A stretch of 6,832 nt of DNA from Nitrospirota bacterium (GTDB taxonomy: Bacteria > Nitrospirota > Nitrospiria > Nitrospirales > UBA8639), in NCBI GenBank assembly GCA_029865515.1, contig JAOUGQ010000158.1:1-6832 (forward strand), read 5' to 3'. A program made the position numbers and the translations under genes. Within the stretch, counting starts at the first letter, position 1; each line of letters begins with the position of its first letter. Under the pieces are notes generated by a model. It did not search any database and was not told the origin of the DNA. It saw nothing but the letters and a program-made list of their open reading frames with translations. Below are positions 1 through 5,443 of the stretch, piece after piece.

Positions 1-30
1 ACCCGACCCTTTCCCCCCCTTAACCCGACA
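1..30. repeat. REP-like repeat arms, left flank of the RAYT relic
   Basis: Two short copies of the same arm are visible: ACCCGACC at 1-8 and TAACCCGACA at 21-30. The second is the exact reverse complement of TGTCGGGTTA at 359-368, on the other side of the transposase relic. The copy at the window edge could be the right half of a hairpin whose left arm lies outside. RAYT genes are known to be flanked by REP sequences, so the context supports the reading, but the arms are short and no complete hairpin is present here. Confidence 0.4.
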
Positions 31-40
31 TGGTTTTCTC

Positions 41-310
41 ATGCGATACCGGCGTGCCTTCCTTCCTGGCGGTTCGCTTTTCTTCACGGTGGTGACGAAG
101 AAATGGTGACCGCTGTTTCTTCCTTCGGTTGCGGTAGTAGAGGTCTTGCGAATCGTCTTTTTGGCGGGGCAAGTAACGGGCCCGTTCGAATTGGTGTCAT
201 CCCCGTTACAATGGCCGTACTCCAGTTTTTGTGGCTATGTGGAAGGGAGGATATATCCCGGGTATTGGGGATCCGGTCCGATGGTATTCGGGGGAGTGGG
301 ATTTGAATAA
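41..310 (+). pseudogene. Decayed REP-associated tyrosine transposase (RAYT), internally deleted
   Basis: Read from ATG 41, one frame runs to TAA 308-310, interrupted only by TGA at 107-109. The first part reads MRYRRAFLPGG, then FFTVVTKKW, stop, PLFLPSVAVVEVLRIVF. This matches the usual RAYT N-terminus (MRYRRAxxPGGxYFFTVVT, then RRPLF and LLREAF). The last part reads LVSSPLQWPYSSF, then GYVEGRIYPGYW and VGFE, matching the usual C-terminus (GLVSSPxxWPYSSFxRYVxxGxYPxDW). Intact family members are about 150-180 residues; only 89 codons remain. The HUH metal-binding motif (normally in a PDHLHCxW context) is absent and no catalytic Tyr can be assigned, so it cannot be active. The TGA sits where the family usually has Arg, so a CGA-to-TGA change is plausible. 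Near 175-195 the +1 frame reads NGPVRIG, like the family's NPVKHG, hinting at an additional small indel. RAYTs are single-copy housekeeping-type IS200 relatives that mobilise REP hairpins. Assignment is from remembered family consensus, not an alignment. Confidence 0.82.
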
Positions 311-325
311 GAGGAAAAAGGAGTC

Positions 326-390
326 GTCGGGTTATTTCGTCTGTCGGCGTATGTCGCCTGTCGGGTTACGCTGCGCGAACCAGACCTAGC
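326..390. repeat. REP-like palindromic element, right flank of the RAYT relic
   Basis: GTCGGGTTA occurs at 326-334 and again at 360-368. The second copy forms an imperfect hairpin: 360-367 (GTCGGGTT) pairs with 378-385 (AACCAGAC) with one G/A mismatch, A368 bulges, then CGC 369-371 pairs with GCG 375-377 around a three-base TGC loop. The downstream edge reads CCTAGC. It resembles a common bacterial REP-like palindrome of the form GTCGGGTTACGCTGCGC followed by TAACCCGACC, differing at a few positions. Together with the inverted arms at 1-30 it brackets the RAYT relic, as expected for a REP/RAYT locus. It also lies about 100 bp beyond the 3' end of the kinase gene. Confidence 0.6.
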
Positions 391-481
391 AAAAAATTAT
401 GATTTGAGAGCTTTAATCGGAAGGGTTTGGCGGAGGGGCACTCATTCACAGGACAGGATGTCAGAGAAATAATGGCATCAC

Positions 482-3205
482 TCACTGGTACGAGGGTCGT
501 GAAGCAGGCTCGTGATGGACGGGGGAGAGCATCGATTCGAGAATTTTGGCAAGGTCGAAGATTTTGTAGGGTTTGACCAAGATTCCTTGAAATCCATATT
601 TGTGAAAATCGCACATAATGGGATCATCGGAATATCCGCTGGTCACAATGGCTTTAATGTGAGGATCTAAGCTTTTGAGATGCTGTATCGCATCCTTTCC
701 TCCCATGGCCCCGGGAATCGTGAGGTCGAGGATGACCACCTCGAATTTTCTTCCACTCGCCAGTGACTGGGCAACCAGGTCGATGGCGGCTTGACCATCC
801 TGCACTCCCACGACTTCATAGCCGAACTGCGTGAGGGCATCTTCCACCATTCGACGAATACTGGATTCGTCATCCATGACCAGAACTCGTCCACGGCCGG
901 TCTTTTTGATGGCTGGAATGCTCGGTTGTCCAGGCTGAGGGGTTGAATATGACGACGGCAGATACACGGAGAAGGTTGTGCCGATTCCAACTTTGGATGT
1001 TACGCTGATGTGCCCATGATGCTGTTGGATAATGCTATGGGCGGTCGCTAAGCCCAAACCGGAAGCGCCGGGTTTGGTCGTGTAGTACGGGTCGAAAATA
1101 TTGGAGAGTTGGCGATCTTCAATTCCGGTTCCCTGGTCTTCAAACGAAATTTTCACATAGTTCCCTGGGGTAAGAGTTGTGGAAGGTAGGGCAGAAGAAT
1201 CCTTTAGAGGCAGGTTTTCCACCTTGACGGTAAAATGGCCGCCCTGAGGCATGGCCTGTCTGGCATTGATGGTGATGTTTTGTATCACCTGCCTGAGTTG
1301 AGCAGGGTCGGCATCCAATGGCCAGAGGTCTTCGGGGATGTCGAAATGACAACTGATAGACGACCCGGAAAGCGCAAAGACCGTACTTTTTCGAAGAAGA
1401 TCTCCCAAGGCGATGGAGGTTTTAATCGGTGCCCCGCCTTTTGCAAAGGTCAGGAGTTGTTGGGTCAACTCTTTGGCACGCAGACAGGCCTGTTCGGCTT
1501 GCTCGAGATTTTGGGCCAGAGGGTCTTTCGGGACCATCCGTAATTTCGCCACGAATACATTGCCCAAAATGGTCGTGAGCAAGTTATTGAAATCGTGTGC
1601 AAGCCCCCCGGCCAACATGCCCAACGAATTAAGTTTGCTGATCCGTTGCTGCTCTTCTTGTTGACGGCATTGATCGGTGATATCCCGGAAGACAATGACG
1701 GTGCCCATAAGATGGCCGCTGTGATCGCGGATCGGTCCTTCTCGCATGGTAATCGTTCGTTGAAGGCCGTGTTTGGTCAGCAACAGATGAGGCGCGTCTT
1801 GTTCAGTGAGGACAAATGAGGCGGAAGAAAACTGCAATGAAGGCCCCCCTTCGGTCTTTGGCGTATCGCTGGTCAGACGGAAAATTTCCTGGAAGGGACG
1901 ATGCAAGGCCTCAGGGTTTGTCCATTCCGTAATCTGTTCCGCCAGGGGGTTCAAGAATGAAATACGGCCCTCCCGGTCGGTTGTGACGATGCCTTCTGCG
2001 ACAGATTGGAGGGTGGTCACCAGGTGATCTTTCTCAGCAATGAGGGCTTGCTCCATGAGTTTCCGGTCAGAAATATCTCTGAGGATAAAGCCATAATGAG
2101 TGTCCAGACCGACTTTCCAACTGGTTAAAGAAATTTCCAGCGGAAATGATTCACCGCTTTTCCGGAGACCTGTCAGTTCCAACGGCCGTTGAATGGGATG
2201 GGCAGAAGATTGACCATAGCTGATTTCTTCTAACCCTTTCCGGTAGATACCTCGATACCCTTCTTCTAATAAAGTCAAAATCGATTGCCCAAGAACCTCA
2301 TCCGGCTGATAACCAAAAATTGCCTCAGCCGCGGGATTCCAAGAAACAATGGTTCCGTGTAAGTCGGCAGAAATAATACCTTCATGAGCCGAGTCCACCA
2401 AAGAGAAGTACTGAGTTTGGAGTTCGGTTAACGTATTTCTGACCCGCACGTGGTTTGTGATATCCAATCCGTACCCTCGCACGAGACCTTTTTCCTGTAT
2501 CGGAGAGAAGGTCCAATCGAAGTGACAATTCTCAACCACGATCGTGAGGCCCCTCATGGGGGTTATCGTTTTAAGACATTCCAGGGCAATTTCCGTCAAT
2601 GTCGCGGGGAGGACATTCGGCACCCCGTCTTCTCTGAAGCCATAGGTATCCAGGAGGCGGATCATGGCCGGGTTGGCATAGGCTAAGCGTCCCTGGGTGT
2701 CCACTTCCACAATGGGGTTCGGACTTTCCTCAGGCATCGACGCTAAATGTTGATGTTCCTCGTGTTGCTGAAGTTGTTGGCTGAGGTCTCGGAAGATAAT
2801 CAGCGCACCGGGGTTGAATGGATCGGTCAGTTGTGTGCATTGGAATTCCACCCATCGCGTTTCTCCGCTGGGTCGACGAATCAGCAATTTCGGTGTCCAG
2901 ATCGATTTCCCAGTTTTTATCGCTTTGGCGATCGGGCAGCTTTCTTCTTGCGTGATGAGATCAACGTGGAGACACCCCACGTGTTCATGGAACGATTGCC
3001 CGAGACAAGATTTTTCGGTTCGTTGAAGAATACGGGCCCCTTCCAGATTCAGTGAAAGAATCTGGCCCTGTGCATTCACCTGGCAAATGCCAATGTGAAT
3101 GCTGTCCATGAGAGTATGGACAAAGGCTTGGGCCGAGCGCAGAGCTTTGTCCAGGCTCGGGACATCCATTTGGTTCAGATCTTGAAAAGAATGTTGGCGA
3201 TCCAC
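482..3205 (-). CDS. Multi-PAS hybrid sensor histidine kinase with C-terminal receiver
   Basis: A 907-residue soluble kinase that should autophosphorylate on His and pass phosphate to its own receiver. Order: PAS-like 1 (about 25-145), PAS 2 (155-250), PAS 3 (258-380, ending in YGFILRDISDRK), PAS 4 (388-512, ending in GTVIVFRDITDQ), HisKA with LAHDFNNLLT (His537), HATPase with N box NITINARQAM (643-652), G1 around DQGTGIED (690-697), F box IFDPYYTTK (703-711) and G2 GASGLGLA (713-720), then receiver (about 772-893) with acidic pair Asp778/Asp779, phosphoacceptor Asp827, TSG at 855-857 and Lys878. All core residues are present, so it looks active. The HDFNN box is of the NtrB-like kinase class. 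No membrane segment is seen, so it should sense a cytoplasmic or diffusible signal; no haem or flavin ligand can be assigned. It starts with GTG, supported by AGGAAG six bases upstream. It lies 51 bp downstream of the HD-GYP gene and is probably cotranscribed. No separate DNA-binding partner is in the window. Confidence 0.95.
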   Translation of the reverse strand: MDRQHSFQDLNQMDVPSLDKALRSAQAFVHTLMDSIHIGICQVNAQGQILSLNLEGARILQRTEKSCLGQSFHEHVGCLHVDLITQEESCPIAKAIKTGKSIWTPKLLIRRPSGETRWVEFQCTQLTDPFNPGALIIFRDLSQQLQQHEEHQHLASMPEESPNPIVEVDTQGRLAYANPAMIRLLDTYGFREDGVPNVLPATLTEIALECLKTITPMRGLTIVVENCHFDWTFSPIQEKGLVRGYGLDITNHVRVRNTLTELQTQYFSLVDSAHEGIISADLHGTIVSWNPAAEAIFGYQPDEVLGQSILTLLEEGYRGIYRKGLEEISYGQSSAHPIQRPLELTGLRKSGESFPLEISLTSWKVGLDTHYGFILRDISDRKLMEQALIAEKDHLVTTLQSVAEGIVTTDREGRISFLNPLAEQITEWTNPEALHRPFQEIFRLTSDTPKTEGGPSLQFSSASFVLTEQDAPHLLLTKHGLQRTITMREGPIRDHSGHLMGTVIVFRDITDQCRQQEEQQRISKLNSLGMLAGGLAHDFNNLLTTILGNVFVAKLRMVPKDPLAQNLEQAEQACLRAKELTQQLLTFAKGGAPIKTSIALGDLLRKSTVFALSGSSISCHFDIPEDLWPLDADPAQLRQVIQNITINARQAMPQGGHFTVKVENLPLKDSSALPSTTLTPGNYVKISFEDQGTGIEDRQLSNIFDPYYTTKPGASGLGLATAHSIIQQHHGHISVTSKVGIGTTFSVYLPSSYSTPQPGQPSIPAIKKTGRGRVLVMDDESSIRRMVEDALTQFGYEVVGVQDGQAAIDLVAQSLASGRKFEVVILDLTIPGAMGGKDAIQHLKSLDPHIKAIVTSGYSDDPIMCDFHKYGFQGILVKPYKIFDLAKILESMLSPVHHEPASRPSYQ

Positions 3206-3211
3206 TCCGTG

Positions 3212-3217
3212 CTTCCT
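3212..3217 (-). promoter_or_regulatory. Ribosome binding site of the hybrid kinase
   Basis: On the minus strand AGGAAG is followed by six bases (CACGGA) and the GTG start at 3205-3203. Spacing and sequence fit a Shine-Dalgarno site and are the reason for accepting the GTG start. Confidence 0.55.
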
Positions 3218-3256
3218 ATCTATCTACTGACGACATACTGTGAAAGATACAGGGTC

Positions 3257-4480
3257 TTACCATAAGGCTTCAAGAATTTTTGCCATATCCCATCCTTCTT
3301 GATGGGGATCCAGGGTCTTTTCAATCGATCGAAGCGGCGTGGTCGTCTTTTGTGCGGCAAGATCGATAATTTCCTGTTCCGGATAGGGCTGGCCTGAGGG
3401 GTCCTTGAGCAATTTAATAGTGGGTGTCAATCGGCTATGACTATGGACCCAAACCACGACCCCCTGTTCACCGGTATTCAAACGGACCAGTGAACCGATC
3501 GGATATACCCCTAACAGTTGGATCAATCGTTGTACTAGATACGGATGGTACTGCCCTTCGATAGAAGCACGATACAGTTCGGATAAGGCCCTGGCAGGGG
3601 GCACGGGCGGGTAGCTGCATCGTCCGCTAATTTGGGCGTCATAGGTGTCGGCAATGCTCAGAATTTGGGTTAATTCTGAAATTTGGTTGCCTCGTAACCC
3701 CTTGGGGTAGCCGGATCCGTCAAGTCGTTCGTGATGTTCCAGGACCATCCGTTTGGACTCATCGGGGAAATCAGGGAATTGATTGAGAATGGCCACGCCC
3801 ATTTCACAGTGCGCCTGCATTAATTTATGTTCTTGGGGCGTGAAAACTTCTACTTTACGGATCAGATTCAACGGGAGACGAAGTTGTCCGATGTCGTGGA
3901 GGAGGGCTGCAAGCCCGACCAGCTTTAATCGGGGAGGATCGCAGCCGTGTTCTTGCCCTATCGCCATGGCTAATACCCCCGTATCCACTCCGTGAGAGGC
4001 CAGGTTGGGATCGAAACGACGCATTTGAATCAATGCCACCATGGCGCTTTGGTGTTCCAAAATCCCATCAAGGAGAGTACTGACCACATTTCGGATTTCC
4101 TGGAGATGTTGGGGGGACGGAGCTTCCATCTGACGGAAAAAGATATCCAGCGTGGAGATGGCTTCCGCGCGAAGGATACGGGCAGATTCAATATCCTCCG
4201 GATTGGGACCTAGGCTCAAATCGGGCGATGTTGACGGGACTTCAAGGGAGACGTCATGGTCATTCAAGGTGTGCTGATCGTTCGTAGCCTCAGCTAGATC
4301 GCAACCTTTATCAGTATCGATTTGGACTTCTTGAATGCCGTAACTGCGTAATAAGGCGATTTCATCCTCTCGTTTGATTGTCCACTTGTGACGGAGGAAC
4401 GGGGTCTTAAACCACGATTGGTCCATGCCGGTGATATACATTCCCGGCCGCAGGTCCTGAATGGAAATATGTTTTTTCAT
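3257..4480 (-). CDS. DUF3391 / HD-GYP protein, predicted cyclic-di-GMP phosphodiesterase
   Basis: A 407-residue cytoplasmic protein. The N-terminus (MKKHISIQDLRPGMYI, then DQSWFKTPFL) is the typical DUF3391 opening. The HD-GYP domain spans about 140-325: His163 in the first helix, HD pair His195/Asp196 in LLHDIGQLRLP, His224 in AHCEMGVAIL, HHERLDGSGYP at 249-259 and Asp278 in SIADTYDAQ. Family members hydrolyse cyclic-di-GMP with a di- or tri-metal centre, lowering its level and affecting motility or biofilm. The expected metal ligands and the GYP motif are present, but the usual Lys after HDIG is Gln199. A short beta-rich tail follows (VRLNTGEQGVVVWVH), as in related proteins. I chose ATG 4480 because DUF3391 proteins begin there; an in-frame GTG at 4516 would add 12 residues, and neither start has a strong Shine-Dalgarno site. 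It sits 51 bp upstream of the hybrid kinase on the same strand, which suggests a shared signalling unit. Confidence 0.92.
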   Translation of the reverse strand: MKKHISIQDLRPGMYITGMDQSWFKTPFLRHKWTIKREDEIALLRSYGIQEVQIDTDKGCDLAEATNDQHTLNDHDVSLEVPSTSPDLSLGPNPEDIESARILRAEAISTLDIFFRQMEAPSPQHLQEIRNVVSTLLDGILEHQSAMVALIQMRRFDPNLASHGVDTGVLAMAIGQEHGCDPPRLKLVGLAALLHDIGQLRLPLNLIRKVEVFTPQEHKLMQAHCEMGVAILNQFPDFPDESKRMVLEHHERLDGSGYPKGLRGNQISELTQILSIADTYDAQISGRCSYPPVPPARALSELYRASIEGQYHPYLVQRLIQLLGVYPIGSLVRLNTGEQGVVVWVHSHSRLTPTIKLLKDPSGQPYPEQEIIDLAAQKTTTPLRSIEKTLDPHQEGWDMAKILEALW

Positions 4481-4630
4481 CGTGGAGGGAAAGGCAAAAG
4501 GGGATGAAAAGCGCACCAGATGAGAGGTAATTTAGTCAGACGTTTCCGCAACCACTGGGAATGGATGAAACGAAGCTCATGGTACCCTTATCCCTTAAAA
4601 AGAGCAAGAGAGATCAGACTCGAAACGCTT

Positions 4631-4675
4631 GGCCCTTCGCTTTACCAGAGCAACCGGTTGAAGGATTCGAGGGCC
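4631..4675. repeat. Nested inverted repeat 3' of the TPR lipoprotein gene
   Basis: Outer arms GGCCCTTCG (4631-4639) and CGAGGGCC (4668-4675) are complementary apart from one bulged T. Between them lies a perfect 10-bp palindrome, CAACCGGTTG (4651-4660). On the minus strand the structure begins two bases after the lipoprotein stop codon. No T-run follows directly (the nearest is about 30 bases on), so it is not a classical intrinsic terminator. It could be a 3'-end structure or a protein-binding palindrome; its role is unknown. Confidence 0.35.
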
Positions 4676-4677
4676 TG

Positions 4678-5301
4678 TTATTCCGGGTGAGAAACAGGGA
4701 ATGGCGAGGGTGTTTTTTTGAGAATCCGTTCGATGCGGCCTGTGATTTCCATCGCCTCGTTCTGGTGACCCGCCGTCAGCAGGAGGGCATGGTAGGTTTG
4801 AAGTGTGGGGAGTAATTGAGGGTCGGAGAGCCCCCAGGATTTTTCACGAATAGCCAAAGCCCGTTTGAGAAGGGGGACAGCCATCTCCGGTTGGCCTTTG
4901 TGGTGATACACCGAAGCGAGGGCCGCTAAGGGATCAGCCATTCGCAGATGTTCCGGCCCCACGGACTGAGCAAACAGTGGCAGGGCTTCCCAATAATAGG
5001 CCTCTGCCTGACTCTCTTGTCCTTCCAGGCGGGCGACCTCTCCCAACTGAAAAATGACAAGGGCATACCGTTCATCGGTAGGCCCCTTTTCGCGAACTGA
5101 TGGTAACAGACGATGAAGAAGGTCTTTGGCTTCTTGAATGTGTCCACGTGAAAGAGTGGCATGAATTTGCTGCCATTGCCGATCCCATTCGGAAGACGTC
5201 GGACACCCGGCAAGCAAGCAGAGGATACCCGCAATCATCCACCACTTTGAAGAGAGCGGCCTTGCCAGGTTGTCCGTGAATGGATGCGGGATGGTCTGCA
5301 T
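4678..5301 (-). CDS. Small TPR-repeat lipoprotein, function unknown
   Basis: A 207-residue exported protein. A basic N-region (Arg14, Lys19) precedes a hydrophobic stretch WWMIAGILCLLAG and a lipobox ending at Cys33 (LLAGC), so it should be cleaved and lipidated by signal peptidase II. The residue after Cys is Pro rather than Asp, which by the Lol +2 rule suggests the outer membrane. The mature part is helical, with about four TPR-like units at roughly 40-73, 78-111, 121-154 and 163-196. The unit RMADPLAALASVYHHKGQPE followed by PLLKRALAIREKSWG is a clear example, of the kinesin-light-chain (TPR_12) type. TPRs bind partner proteins or peptides; no enzymatic domain is seen, and the partner cannot be named. 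The n-region is rather long; Met22 lies inside the hydrophobic stretch and is a poor alternative start. Only a weak AGAG precedes the ATG. It is divergent from the YihY-family gene and 197 bp from the HD-GYP gene, so it may be a separate unit. Confidence 0.85.
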   Translation of the reverse strand: MQTIPHPFTDNLARPLSSKWWMIAGILCLLAGCPTSSEWDRQWQQIHATLSRGHIQEAKDLLHRLLPSVREKGPTDERYALVIFQLGEVARLEGQESQAEAYYWEALPLFAQSVGPEHLRMADPLAALASVYHHKGQPEMAVPLLKRALAIREKSWGLSDPQLLPTLQTYHALLLTAGHQNEAMEITGRIERILKKTPSPFPVSHPE

Positions 5302-5443
5302 TCTTTACTCTAAAGGAGGGGCGAGCTTATCGTAATTGGTGCAGTGTGTTTGGAGATTCCACGAGAAACCTCCCGGACTTTCTGGACATTTTCTGCCACT
5401 CTTTGTAGGGTAGTCCGGTGGAAAACCCTTCCCTGCTATCAAG
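5302..5443. promoter_or_regulatory. Divergent intergenic region between lipoprotein and YihY-family genes
   Basis: This 142-bp gap separates two genes that point away from each other, so promoters for both should lie here or overlap the coding ends. I could not find a convincing -35/-10 pair in either direction. The one visible structure is a separated inverted repeat, CCGGACT at 5373-5379 and AGTCCGG at 5412-5418, with 32 bases between the arms; it could be part of an operator but may be chance. Confidence 0.35.

Noticed and set aside
175..186. Perfect 12-bp palindrome AACGGGCCCGTT
   Set aside because: It falls within the coding remnant of the RAYT, has no loop, and matches no known site; probably chance.
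103..306. 67-codon open frame on the + strand
   Set aside because: It is in a different register from the RAYT similarity (frame of position 41) and lies inside the relic. Its only family-like piece, NGPVRIG, is better explained as a frameshifted remnant of the same gene.
360..396. Intrinsic terminator for the kinase made of the hairpin and the adjacent A/T run
   Set aside because: On the minus strand the T-run (391-396) comes before the hairpin, not after it, so the order is wrong for an intrinsic terminator.
366..614. 82-codon minus-strand open frame overlapping the 3' end of the kinase
   Set aside because: It is out of frame with a clear receiver domain that continues to 482, and its product has no recognisable features.
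4579..4607. Possible minus-strand promoter, TTGCTC and TACCAT with 17-base spacing, upstream of the HD-GYP gene
   Set aside because: Spacing is ideal but only 3 of 6 and 4 of 6 bases match the sigma-70 consensus, which is common by chance.
4561..4815. 84-codon + strand open frame across the intergenic gap and the lipoprotein end
   Set aside because: More than half is antisense to the lipoprotein gene, there is no good ribosome binding site, and the product is not family-like.
5311..5413. Strong Shine-Dalgarno-like AAAGGAGG (5312-5319) before a 25-codon frame starting at GTG 5339
   Set aside because: The distance to the nearest start codons (TTG 5336, GTG 5339) is about 16-19 bases, too long, and the short peptide has no recognisable character.
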